Positions 1 through 6,402 of a stretch of 6,858 nucleotides of DNA are shown one piece after another. The position numbers and the translations under genes are program-made. Below the pieces are notes generated by a model. It had not been told where the DNA came from, searched no databases, and saw only the letters and a list, made by a program, of their open reading frames with translations. Positions within the stretch are counted from its first letter, which is position 1. Each line of letters opens with the position of its first letter. The stretch comes from Saprospirales bacterium (lineage in GTDB: Bacteria; Bacteroidota; Bacteroidia; Chitinophagales; Saprospiraceae), in the NCBI GenBank assembly GCA_024642645.1, contig JAHEAS010000186.1:1-6858 (forward strand), read 5' to 3'.

Positions 1-293
1 ACAGTTGGTTTTATTTTGATTTGGTAAAAAATGTGAGCAAGGACAAGACTTTCCATGCCTGCCAAATTCCGCTTGGACTAGTGGAAATGCTAATAAAATC
101 TTGTACTCGTGAGCAGGACGACGTGTTCGTGCTATTCGGTGGGAGTGGTTCAGAGTTGGTGCTTTGCCAGCAGTTGCAGCGAAATTTTATTAGCTGTGAA
201 CTACACCCGGAGTACCACCAGATGATTGCGGAGCGACTTGGAAACAATGGGGAAATTCAAGAGGAGCACAAGATTGGGAAACGGAAAAAGTAG
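1..293 (+). CDS. DNA methyltransferase (N6-adenine/N4-cytosine type), C-terminal fragment
   Basis: Only the last 96 codons lie in the window. The frame is open from base 3, so the gene begins to the left and the TTG at 21 is probably internal. The fragment reads as the C-terminal half of a class-beta SAM-dependent methylase (N6_N4_Mtase family). A motif-X-like segment (HACQIP followed by a helix ending MLIK) precedes a motif-I SAM-binding loop, FGGSGSE, and then RNFISCEL and a terminal helix ending in ERL, which is the usual end of this family. In class-beta enzymes the catalytic (D/N/S)PP(Y/W/F) motif precedes motif I, so it lies off the window, and adenine versus cytosine-N4 specificity cannot be told. 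The tail is basic (KIGKRKK). No restriction gene is visible downstream; the next gene is convergent and unrelated. Family assignment is fairly sure; the biological role (restriction-modification, orphan or phage-derived) is unknown. Confidence 0.85.
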   Translation, partial: SWFYFDLVKNVSKDKTFHACQIPLGLVEMLIKSCTREQDDVFVLFGGSGSELVLCQQLQRNFISCELHPEYHQMIAERLGNNGEIQEEHKIGKRKK

Positions 294-343
294 TTGGTAG
301 TTCCTTGAGTTGGCAGTTGATTAGTCGTGCATATCACTGAAAC
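294..343. repeat. Degenerate GTTG-rich intergenic words
   Basis: Right after the methylase stop there are short, imperfectly repeated words: AGTTGG at 292-297 and 308-313, and GTTGA at 316-320. On the far side of the terminator hairpin, 405-427 carries the complementary flavour (CAACTG, AACTG), so the two flanks look loosely inverted. No ORF fits here. They may be decayed repeat remnants; no function is proposed. Confidence 0.35.
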
Positions 344-381
344 AAGAGAGGAGGTGACTATTCAAAGTTACCTCCTCTCTT
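344..381 (+). terminator. Strong intrinsic terminator hairpin, probably bidirectional
   Basis: The arms 344-358 and 367-381 form a 15-bp stem (AAGAGAGGAGGTGAC against GTTACCTCCTCTCTT) with one G-T wobble and an 8-base loop. On the plus strand the stem is followed by ATTTTTA at 382-388, a usable U-tract for ending the methylase transcript. On the minus strand the stem is followed by a poorer U-run. It sits between convergent genes (methylase stop at 293, barrel stop at 428), which is where a shared terminator is expected. Confidence 0.85.
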
Positions 382-427
382 ATTTTTATCAGACACTGCT
401 GAACAACTGCAACTGTCGAACTGTAAA

Positions 428-1297
428 CTAATTATAACACCCCGCCTTCCGTTTTCCCCGCTTCCTACCGCCCATCAGGCCGTTGTCGAGGAAGTTGTAA
501 GAGACGGTGACACCAGCGATGAAATACCAGTCTTTTTTGGCATTGTCACCACGCTGTGTGCCAGTGGGGACGATGACCGGCTCACCGTTTTCGGTCAATT
601 CACCGGTACGGTTGCCGAGGGCGGCTGCCAGTTGTCCGTTGCCAGCCATGAGTTCGGTGTAGGAAACATAGTCACCGCTCACATCGTCGAGGTAGTCGGT
701 AAAAGTAGGCCGAGCACCGAGTTCGAGGCCGAGGTTGATGCGGTCGGTGAGGGCATATTTCACACCCACGCCAAAGGGGATTGCGAAAGCAAAACGCTTG
801 TAGGGCGAATCAAATCCAGCCATGCCTTGGCCTTCCGTGCCGAGGGGTTGCAGTTCTTCCCAGTTGCCGAGGTAACGGGCTTTTGGGTTAAACTTTGTAC
901 CTGCAATTCCCGCAAAAAGATAGGGAGAAAACGGACGAGACAAGCCGTAAGGTTGGTAGCCAAGGATGTTCCATTCGCCAACCAGCGAAAGCTCCAAGAT
1001 ACTGGAACGGAAGCTCAGGTTACGGTCACGCACATAGTCATCGTTACGCACGTTGGCGTCTTGGCCAGAAATTCTGGCCCAGTTAAAGCCGAGCTTTACG
1101 GCAAACAAGTCATTGAAATTTTGGCGGACGAAAGCACCTGCGGCCAGCTTGGTTTCTTTCAAGTATAGGTTGCTGGAGTTATTGGACAAATCACCGACGT
1201 AATTAGCGCCGCCAAGTAAAATGCCAGCCTCCAGATGCTGTGAAAATGCTGCCATCGGTAGCAACGCAAGTGCGAAGATTTGAATTATGTTTTTCAT
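428..1297 (-). CDS. DUF6089-family outer-membrane beta-barrel, PorG-like
   Basis: A 289-residue protein with a Sec signal peptide: K2, hydrophobic stretch 4-18, AFS-Q cleavage near 19/20. The mature part alternates polar and hydrophobic residues like a small beta-barrel. Hallmarks that I associate with DUF6089 are the first strand containing GGANYVGDL (29-37), the DYLDDVSGDY segment (201-210), GNGQLAAALGNR (219-230), RGDNAKKDWYF (249-259) and a final strand (GVTVSYNF) followed by a short basic tail. The family is Bacteroidota-specific and resembles PorG, an outer-membrane partner of the type IX secretion/gliding rings; that link here is inference. The start ATG at 1297 begins the signal peptide directly. 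It lies 33 bp after the pyrF stop on the same strand and is probably co-transcribed with it, ending at the hairpin at 344-381. Residues about 215-255 are likely an extracellular loop. Confidence 0.85.
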   Translation of the reverse strand: MKNIIQIFALALLPMAAFSQHLEAGILLGGANYVGDLSNNSSNLYLKETKLAAGAFVRQNFNDLFAVKLGFNWARISGQDANVRNDDYVRDRNLSFRSSILELSLVGEWNILGYQPYGLSRPFSPYLFAGIAGTKFNPKARYLGNWEELQPLGTEGQGMAGFDSPYKRFAFAIPFGVGVKYALTDRINLGLELGARPTFTDYLDDVSGDYVSYTELMAGNGQLAAALGNRTGELTENGEPVIVPTGTQRGDNAKKDWYFIAGVTVSYNFLDNGLMGGRKRGKRKAGCYN

Positions 1298-1330
1298 AAT
1301 GATTGGAATGTAGTCAAGTTGAAAAATGCT

Positions 1331-2149
1331 TTAACGAAAATAACTAGCTAAAACTTGTGCCATCTGTGCTTGAATTTCAAGCGCAGCGGCTCTGGCTTTT
1401 TCAGCAAAATCTTCGCCGTTGCTTGCAAAGATGATGCCCCGTGACGAATTAACCAACAGCCCGCATTGGCTGTTCAGCCCAAATTCGCACACTTTTTCCA
1501 GTTCGCCACCCTGTGCTCCGATGCCCGGAACAAGGAGGAAATTGTCTGGAGCAATCTGCCGGATTTCCTTGAATTTTTCGGGATGCGTCGCCCCGGTCAC
1601 GAACATCAGATTGTCGGGACTTCCCCAAGTTTGCGCTTTTCTCATCACTTTTTCAAAAAGTGGTCCGCTGTTTTCTTGCGCCGCAAACTGAAAGTCGAAG
1701 CTGCCCTTGTTTGACGTTAATGCCAGCAGGATAACCCATTTTTCCTCAAAATCGAGGAAAGGCTTCACACTGTCTTCACCCATGTACGGTGCCACGGTCA
1801 CGGCGTCGAAGTTCATTTTTTCAAAAAAAGCCTTGGCATATTGCGTGGAAGTGTTGCCGATGTCACCCCGCTTAGCGTCAGCGATAGTGAAGATATTGTC
1901 GGGAATGAGTGCCATGGTTTTTTCGAGCGTCCGCCAGCCCACCCAGCCCTGTGATTCGTAAAAAGCGAGGTTGGGTTTATAGGCTACGCAAAGGTCTTGC
2001 GTTGCTTCGATAATTTGGCGGTTGAACTCAAAAATGGGGTCGTCGTAAGCCAGCAAATGCTTCGGTAGCTTGGACAAATCGCTGTCCAAACCCACGCAGA
2101 GAAAGGATTTTTTGGCTAGAATTTGCTCGAAGAGTTGTTGTCGAGTCAT
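1331..2149 (-). CDS. pyrF: Orotidine 5'-phosphate decarboxylase (type 2 PyrF)
   Basis: Catalyses OMP to UMP plus CO2, the last step of de novo pyrimidine synthesis, in the cytoplasm. With the ATG at 2149 the protein is 272 residues, about the usual length of the longer type 2 enzymes. Visible active-site pieces are FLCVGLD (16-22), the lysine of AYKPNLAFYE (K58), the catalytic DAKRGDIGNTS (91-101, the D-x-K-x-x-D tetrad residues), the phosphate-binding VPGIGAQGG (207-215) and NSSRGI (234-239) with the phosphate-contacting arginine. The frame stays open to a TTG at 2200, but the extra 17 residues (serine/lysine-rich) have no counterpart in the family, and MTRQQLFEQI is the typical N-terminus, so the ATG at 2149 is chosen. 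It lies 63 bp downstream of engB and 33 bp upstream of the DUF6089 gene, probably in one operon. Nothing looks broken. Confidence 0.96.
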   Translation of the reverse strand: MTRQQLFEQILAKKSFLCVGLDSDLSKLPKHLLAYDDPIFEFNRQIIEATQDLCVAYKPNLAFYESQGWVGWRTLEKTMALIPDNIFTIADAKRGDIGNTSTQYAKAFFEKMNFDAVTVAPYMGEDSVKPFLDFEEKWVILLALTSNKGSFDFQFAAQENSGPLFEKVMRKAQTWGSPDNLMFVTGATHPEKFKEIRQIAPDNFLLVPGIGAQGGELEKVCEFGLNSQCGLLVNSSRGIIFASNGEDFAEKARAAALEIQAQMAQVLASYFR

Positions 2150-2212
2150 ACTGGAAAGGCTAATATTGCTTTTTAATGATAGCTTTTTAGAAGTTGCCAA
2201 CTCATATAATGG

Positions 2213-2809
2213 TCAACAATTTTGATTTACGTCGTTGATGAAATTCAGCACTTCGTCCCGGCCGTTGCTGTACTCGGAAGAGGTGATGAACTCCTGAGGA
2301 AGGGGGTCCCAAGTTTCGGAAATCGCTGCTCGGATTTTTGTGAGGCTGCGTTCAAGTTGGGCCTTGGAGAGGCGGTCGCACTTGGTATAGGCGATGACGA
2401 AAGGCACTTGATTTTCCCCAAGGAAGTTGATGAATTCCAAGTCGTTTTTACGGGGCTCGATATTGGAATCGATGAGCACGAAACAACAAACAAGTGCCTC
2501 CCGTTGCAGCAGGTAATTCTCAATCATAGGGCCGAAACCTGCCCTGATTTTCTTGCTGGTTTTGGCATAGCCGTAACCGGGAAGGTCCACCAAATGCCAA
2601 GTTTCATTGATGTTGAAGAAGTTGATGGTTTGGGTCTTACCTGGCGTGTTGGAGACGTGCGCCAAGCCTTTCCGACCTGTCAGCATGTTTATCAGCGAAG
2701 ACTTGCCGACGTTTGAGCGTCCGATGAAGGCGTACTCTGGGAGTTTTGTGGCCGGGCAATCTTCCACTTTGATGAATGTCCCTTTGTATTCTGCAGTTGT
2801 TATTTCCAT
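2213..2809 (-). CDS. engB: Ribosome biogenesis GTP-binding protein EngB (YihA/YsxC)
   Basis: A TRAFAC-class GTPase needed for late assembly of the large ribosomal subunit and linked to cell division. With the ATG at 2809 it is 198 residues, normal for EngB. The G motifs are in order: G1 GRSNVGKS (30-37), G2 region TPGKTQ (55-60), G3 DLPGYG (75-80), G4 TKCD (142-145), and G5 around TSSE (176-179). DLPGYG and TPGKTQ are diagnostic for EngB. The frame is open up to an ATG at 2911, which would add 34 residues and overlap the start of the divergent PAP2 gene. Another ATG at 2842 would add 11. The family usually begins at MEI...AE, so 2809 is preferred. It heads the minus-strand engB-pyrF-DUF6089 series. 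Cysteines at 108-109 and at the C-terminus are not notable functionally. Confidence 0.96.
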   Translation of the reverse strand: MEITTAEYKGTFIKVEDCPATKLPEYAFIGRSNVGKSSLINMLTGRKGLAHVSNTPGKTQTINFFNINETWHLVDLPGYGYAKTSKKIRAGFGPMIENYLLQREALVCCFVLIDSNIEPRKNDLEFINFLGENQVPFVIAYTKCDRLSKAQLERSLTKIRAAISETWDPLPQEFITSSEYSNGRDEVLNFINDVNQNC

Positions 2810-2893
2810 GAGGCTCAAAGATGCAGAGAAGATGCTTTTCATCGTTCGTTTTGAATCAAAAAGGCTCAACTTTGCCCAAAATAAGTGATTTGA

Positions 2894-3577
2894 ATGGTAA
2901 AAACAGTCCAAGAAAATAGGTTTTTCTTCTTGCTTTTAAGTTTGTTCATCATTGTTGGTGGAGTTTATTTGTTCCATAGCAACAAGGTGGATGCGATTTT
3001 CTTTTTTAGTGAAAACCGCTCGCCCTTCCTGAACGAACTGTTTAAAATAATCACCCATTTTGGCGAAGGCCCTGCTTACATTGTAATTGGGCTAACAGCA
3101 TTGTTGATTCGATTTCGATATACATTGTTGGTGACCATTACTGGAATAACCGTAATGGTAGTCAGTTTTTCCCTCAAGGCTGCCTTCGCCTTCGACCGAC
3201 CGATGGCTTTTTTTACGAAACAAAACTTGCTGGATAACCTCAATTTATTGGATGGTGTTGAACTGCATTCGGGTGCTACAAGTTTCCCGTCGGGGCACAC
3301 AATGTCAGCATTTGCGTTGTATAGCTTGCTTGTATTTTTACTTCCTACAAAAAAAAGCTACGCAGCTGGGCTTTTTTCGTTGGCACTCTTGGTGGGGATT
3401 TCGAGGATTTACCTCGTGCAGCATTTCTGGCCAGACGTGTATGCTGGTAGCATACTTGGAGTACTTTTGGCAATAGTGATTTACTCCCTTCAAGCTCGAT
3501 TCCAAGTTTCAGAATCGGGCTGGTGGGACAAATCGCTGGTATTTGGAAAAGGGAATGGTCAAGCTACGAAACCTTAA
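2894..3577 (+). CDS. PAP2-family membrane phosphatase
   Basis: A 227-residue integral membrane phosphatase of the PAP2 superfamily, which hydrolyses lipid phosphates such as phosphatidic acid, phosphatidylglycerophosphate or undecaprenyl pyrophosphate; the actual substrate cannot be read from the sequence. The signature is complete: C1 K95...R102-P103, C2 PSGH at 132-135, C3 S170-R171...H177...D181, with H135, H177 and D181 the expected catalytic residues. Hydrophobic segments lie near 10-27, 60-73, 77-94, 138-150, 157-173 and 183-197, fitting six membrane spans with the active site on the periplasmic face. The ATG at 2894 precedes the first span. A one-mismatch match to the Bacteroidota -7 box (CAACTTTG, 2867-2874) lies 20 nt upstream. 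Its stop TAA (3575-3577) overlaps the stop of the convergent MCE gene. An undecaprenyl-pyrophosphatase role is plausible beside envelope genes, but unproven. Confidence 0.93.
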   Translation: MVKTVQENRFFFLLLSLFIIVGGVYLFHSNKVDAIFFFSENRSPFLNELFKIITHFGEGPAYIVIGLTALLIRFRYTLLVTITGITVMVVSFSLKAAFAFDRPMAFFTKQNLLDNLNLLDGVELHSGATSFPSGHTMSAFALYSLLVFLLPTKKSYAAGLFSLALLVGISRIYLVQHFWPDVYAGSILGVLLAIVIYSLQARFQVSESGWWDKSLVFGKGNGQATKP

Positions 3578-4614
3578 TTTTTACCCTTGAACGCCGGGTC
3601 TGCTTCCACCGGCTCGTATTTGTACTCCATTTTTTTCTTCGATAAAATACGCCGATAGCGCTCAGGGTGCAGGCGAAGGTCCCGCAAAAGAAAATCTACG
3701 TTTTTGATAGTGGTCTCTAAGTTGGAGGCGAATTCTTTATCGTTCAGCAACATCGGGATAGCGCCGTCACCTGATTTTAGGCTTTGCAAAAGGCCGCTGA
3801 GGTCCGCAATGGCTTTGTCGCTACTGGCCAGGGTGGATTGGAGCTTCTGCATAGTGGCCTTTGTTTCTCCGACTAGTCCAGACACGTTGGCGTCTTTTAA
3901 GTCCTTTGAAATGCCCTCCGCATTTGACAAAATATTCTTGATTTGCTGGTTGCTTTCCTTGAGGTTTCCTGTAATGGATTCAACGTTTTTGATACTTCGT
4001 TCTACCGAGCCAGCGGAATTTGCCATCATCTTGTCCAGTCTATCGGTAGTGCTTCGCAAGTTGGCTAGCGTGACCCTGGCATCTTCAACACTTTGATGGA
4101 TTTCTTGGCTATTTTTCAAACGGTCGGACAGGGTGTCGAGCATGTCCTTCAGGCCACCGTTTAGTTGGTCAACATAAAGCCGGACTTCGTCAGGTGTGAC
4201 CATGGAAGCCAGCAGACCCTTCGTGAAACCTTTCAAATATTCGCCGTCCTGTGCGCAATCTTTGCCGTTGCAGATGCCTGCAAAAACCAAGTCAATATGC
4301 GTGCCGCCCATCGGGCCATCGGAAACGATGGTAGCCACGGTCGATTTGGGAACCATTGTGCCATTGTCCAAATGCAATTCGGCGGTGATTTTATTGGGGT
4401 TTTCACTGTCTTGGAAAATATCAGAAACGAGCCCAACCTGTAGTCCATTTATCAAGATAGGCGTGGAGATGCGCAGCCCGTCCACGCGCTCATAGGTAGC
4501 GTACACAACTAATTTTTTACTTAAAATATTGAAACCTTTAAGGTATTTGTAACCCCAAATGGCCATTGCCACCGTGATGATGGAGAAAATTGCGATTTTT
4601 ACTTCTTTGCGCAT
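3574..4614 (-). CDS. MlaD/MCE-domain lipid transport protein
   Basis: A 346-residue inner-membrane-anchored periplasmic protein. It has a cytoplasmic MRKEVK start, one membrane span (about 7-22) and an MCE domain (about 36-115) with the typical V-x-GL...PI-x-I-NGL-x-VG-x-V segment (44-63). This is followed by a long helical/coiled-coil region (about 140-285) rich in evenly spaced hydrophobics, and a C-terminal GDGAIPMLLNDKEF...L-RDLR-x-HPERYRR segment typical of Bacteroidota MlaD proteins. MCE proteins form hexameric rings or tubes that shuttle phospholipids between the membranes, usually with an MlaE permease and MlaF ATPase. Neither partner is in this window. It lies 84 bp downstream of the amidase on the same strand, a pairing I recall as common in Bacteroidota, so co-expression is likely. 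A two-cysteine loop (GICNGKDC, residues about 113-120) could form a disulfide. The end overlaps the PAP2 gene's stop codon. Confidence 0.92.
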   Translation of the reverse strand: MRKEVKIAIFSIITVAMAIWGYKYLKGFNILSKKLVVYATYERVDGLRISTPILINGLQVGLVSDIFQDSENPNKITAELHLDNGTMVPKSTVATIVSDGPMGGTHIDLVFAGICNGKDCAQDGEYLKGFTKGLLASMVTPDEVRLYVDQLNGGLKDMLDTLSDRLKNSQEIHQSVEDARVTLANLRSTTDRLDKMMANSAGSVERSIKNVESITGNLKESNQQIKNILSNAEGISKDLKDANVSGLVGETKATMQKLQSTLASSDKAIADLSGLLQSLKSGDGAIPMLLNDKEFASNLETTIKNVDFLLRDLRLHPERYRRILSKKKMEYKYEPVEADPAFKGKN

Positions 4615-4634
4615 TGTTGATAATAAGTGTTCGC

Positions 4635-4642
4635 CAAAAATA
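4635..4642 (-). promoter_or_regulatory. Candidate Bacteroidota -7 promoter box for the MCE gene
   Basis: On the minus strand this reads TATTTTTG, an exact match to the TAnnTTTG -7 consensus of the phylum, about 20 nt upstream of the ATG at 4614. No TTG is found at the normal -33 distance (the nearest TTTG is 28 bp upstream), and AT-rich DNA makes chance matches common, so this is weak. If real, the MCE gene can be transcribed apart from the amidase. Confidence 0.3.
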
Positions 4643-4680
4643 TTTGGCAGACCGATGATTATGGCGTCCCCAAATTTTTG
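4635..4680 (-). other. Imperfect inverted repeat between amidase and MCE genes
   Basis: CAAAAATATTTGG at 4635-4647 and CCAAATTTTTG at 4670-4680 pair as an 11-bp stem with a 2-base bulge around a 22-base loop. It sits in the 84-bp gap between the amidase stop (4699) and the MCE start (4614). There is no U-tract after it on the minus strand, so a terminator is unlikely. It could be a transcript-processing or attenuating hairpin, or just symmetric AT-rich DNA overlapping the promoter-like box. Confidence 0.4.
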
Positions 4681-4698
4681 AGACCCGACTGATTGCAG

Positions 4699-6201
4699 TT
4701 ATTTTAACCTTGTGCCATTTTGATAAGAAACAACAAAAGCATCACTAAAACCGATGGCTCGAAGCTTTGTTTTGGCAGCAGTTGCTTCTTCTTGGGTGGC
4801 GAAATTAACGACTTGGTATTTAAACAGGCCATTTTCTTCAATTACTTGGATTAAATAATCCACCCTTGCCCATTTTCCAGTATTCACATCAAGCTGTTTC
4901 GGAGAGGCAGCCAACTGCACACGGTACTGAATATCAGCGCTTTGAATGACGGGAGCTACCTTAGTTGGTATTGACTCTGAGACTGGTTTTTCAACTAAAA
5001 TTTTTGTGTAGCCATTTGTACGTGTCTGTTTGTCTAATGGTAAGCTAACCTCATCCGAGGCAGGTTTTGCTGCTTTTTTTGGTTCTTCAATGGTCGGTTG
5101 GGGTTTCGATTTTTCAGGCTTGGTATTCGTAGGTGGCGTTGATTCTTGCTGCTTGACAGGTTTTACAAATGCAGTTTCAACAGCTGCTGTTGTTGCTTCA
5201 TCCTCTACATCCGAGGCAAAAGCCTCCATGTCGTTTTCTTCCTTCGAATCATTCGAGTCAAGCAGAGCAAGTGGCACTACAGCGCTGCCTTCCATTTCTG
5301 ATTTATACTCACTGAAAGCTGACAAAAGTGCATTGGCCATTGCTTTTTGACCAGTGTTCGTTCTTAGGTATGCTTCTTCGGTTACATTGGTCAAAAAACC
5401 TGTTTCCACCAAAACACTGGGCATGGTAGCATGACGGAGTACAAGGAATCCGGCTTGTTTTACGCCCCGGTTTTTACGTTTTGCAATAGTATTGGAGTGG
5501 TTTTGCACCTTATCTGCAAAGCTGAGACTCTGCTCCAAAAAGGCGTTTTGGAACATAGATAAAATAATGTGTGCCTCTGGTGAATTCGGGTCGTAGCCGT
5601 CATAGTTTTTTTGATAATCTTCCTCCAACAAGATGGACTCGTTCTCCCGTTTGGCTACTTCAAGGTTGGCATTGGTGGCATGCAGGCCGAGCACGTATGT
5701 CTCAGTTCCCACTGTTTTGCTGGCATTGGGGATAGCGTTGCAATGGATGGAAATGAACAAGTCTGCTTTGTTACGGGTAGCAATTGCGGCACGTTCATTC
5801 AGGGGGATGAAGACGTCGGTCGAGCGGGTCATGATGACATCCACATCCGGGAAATTGTCCTTGATAGCCTCCGCAAAGTATTTGCCCACGGCGAGGCAAA
5901 CATGCTTTTCTTTTGTGTTTTTTCCGTGGCAGCCAGGGTCGTGACCACCGTGCCCCGGGTCGATGACTACAGTTTTAATGCTCAACCCACCTTTTCTGCG
6001 GTAGATGGTCAGTTCAGGGGACCCCAGTGTATCTGCCTCAGCAGGTAAGTTGAGAAAGTATGGGCTGTTTGTTGCAGCTTTGATAATTTTGCCCGCCACT
6101 GTGTGGCCGCCCTTTTCGCATTCGGAGGCGTTGTTAAGTTTTGGCAAACTCCAAGCGGAGCAAAACAGCAGCAGCGTTGGAAGGAAATAGATAGCCTTCA
6201 T
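4699..6201 (-). CDS. N-acetylmuramoyl-L-alanine amidase (Amidase_3) with SPOR-like C-terminus
   Basis: A 500-residue periplasmic zinc hydrolase that cuts the amide bond between MurNAc and L-alanine of peptidoglycan, normally during cell separation. There is a signal peptide at 1-18 (K2, hydrophobic core, SAWS-L). The Amidase_3 domain spans about 76-300. Zinc ligands are H84 (DPGHGG), E98 (KEKHV) and H153 (SIHCNA); the catalytic glutamate is E266 in VLVETGFLTN. An insert at about 185-225 (EEDYQKNYDGYDPNSPEAH) is of the kind seen in Bacteroidota amidases and corresponds to the region holding the regulatory helix in AmiC-type enzymes. A low-complexity K/P/E/T linker (about 307-423) leads to a C-terminal module (424-500, YRVQLAAS...KYQVVNFATQEEA...GFSDAFVV) resembling a SPOR domain that binds denuded glycan at division sites. 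The start ATG at 6201 begins the signal peptide. It lies upstream of the MCE gene on the same strand and is divergent from lptD. Confidence 0.95.
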   Translation of the reverse strand: MKAIYFLPTLLLFCSAWSLPKLNNASECEKGGHTVAGKIIKAATNSPYFLNLPAEADTLGSPELTIYRRKGGLSIKTVVIDPGHGGHDPGCHGKNTKEKHVCLAVGKYFAEAIKDNFPDVDVIMTRSTDVFIPLNERAAIATRNKADLFISIHCNAIPNASKTVGTETYVLGLHATNANLEVAKRENESILLEEDYQKNYDGYDPNSPEAHIILSMFQNAFLEQSLSFADKVQNHSNTIAKRKNRGVKQAGFLVLRHATMPSVLVETGFLTNVTEEAYLRTNTGQKAMANALLSAFSEYKSEMEGSAVVPLALLDSNDSKEENDMEAFASDVEDEATTAAVETAFVKPVKQQESTPPTNTKPEKSKPQPTIEEPKKAAKPASDEVSLPLDKQTRTNGYTKILVEKPVSESIPTKVAPVIQSADIQYRVQLAASPKQLDVNTGKWARVDYLIQVIEENGLFKYQVVNFATQEEATAAKTKLRAIGFSDAFVVSYQNGTRLK

Positions 6202-6262
6202 TTTGAAGATAAATAAGGTTCAGGGTGTACGGAGAGTTGATGAGATTGATTAAGTTCTATGG

Positions 6263-6310
6263 AGGTTGATAAATGAGTGGGCGAACACTTGACCAGACAT
6301 TTATCAACCT
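6263..6310. repeat. Perfect 13-bp inverted repeat, possible leader hairpin
   Basis: AGGTTGATAAATG at 6263-6275 is the exact reverse complement of CATTTATCAACCT at 6298-6310, with a 22-base spacer. Outside the perfect arms the similarity continues imperfectly, with GTTGAT...ATTGATTA...AGTT on the left against the TCAACCTAATCAAC words on the right. Transcribed in either direction it would fold into a stable stem. It has no adjacent U-tract, so it is not a standard terminator. It lies 62-109 bp upstream of the amidase ATG. Confidence 0.75.
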
Positions 6311-6340
6311 AATCAACTTTTGTCAACCTAATCAACCCAA
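6304..6340. repeat. Tandem TCAAC-word array (14-bp direct repeat)
   Basis: TCAACCTAATCAAC occurs identically at 6304-6317 and 6323-6336, a 19-bp period. Each copy itself contains two TCAAC words, so TCAAC begins at 6304, 6313, 6323 and 6332, with spacings of 9, 10 and 9 bp. This can be read as four degenerate units of about 9.5 bp. The left copy overlaps the right arm of the 13-bp inverted repeat. It could be slippage-generated filler or a helically phased protein-binding array. Confidence 0.75.
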
Positions 6341-6402
6341 CTGAGTCAGCCGAGTGATTCATTCCACAATACCAGCGTTCAAACAAACTTCAATCCAAAG
6401 AT

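Larger units (their letters stand above)
6202..6402. other. Divergent intergenic region, lptD-amidase
   Basis: About 200 bp between the amidase start and the earliest likely lptD start. It holds no plausible gene; the content is an inverted repeat and iterated TCAAC/GTTGA words (see separate entries). Promoters for both lptD and the amidase should lie here or at its edges. Confidence 0.7.

Noticed and set aside
632..1168. 178-codon plus-strand ORF opposite the DUF6089 gene
   Set aside because: It is fully antisense to a well-supported signal-peptide barrel protein. Its translation has no recognisable domain and reads like a shadow frame.
2150..2200. TTG start 17 codons upstream for PyrF
   Set aside because: The extension is not family-like, and the ATG at 2149 begins the conserved N-terminus.
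2222..2716. 164-codon plus-strand ORF opposite engB
   Set aside because: It is antisense to an EngB with all G motifs intact, and no family features are seen in its translation.
2810..2911. Longer N-terminus for EngB (ATG at 2911 or 2842)
   Set aside because: The extra 34 or 11 residues do not resemble EngB N-termini, and the longest would overlap the PAP2 start; the ATG at 2809 matches the family.
5611..6048. 145- and 103-codon plus-strand ORFs opposite the amidase domain
   Set aside because: They overlap the conserved zinc-binding region on the other strand and are shadows of its codon pattern.
6263..6310. Rho-independent terminator
   Set aside because: The stem is AT-rich with a 22-base loop and no U-tract on either side, and it sits upstream of, not after, the flanking genes.
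6298..6340. CRISPR-like array
   Set aside because: The repeat units are only 9-19 bp with 5-bp or no spacers, and there are only two full copies; this is not CRISPR architecture.
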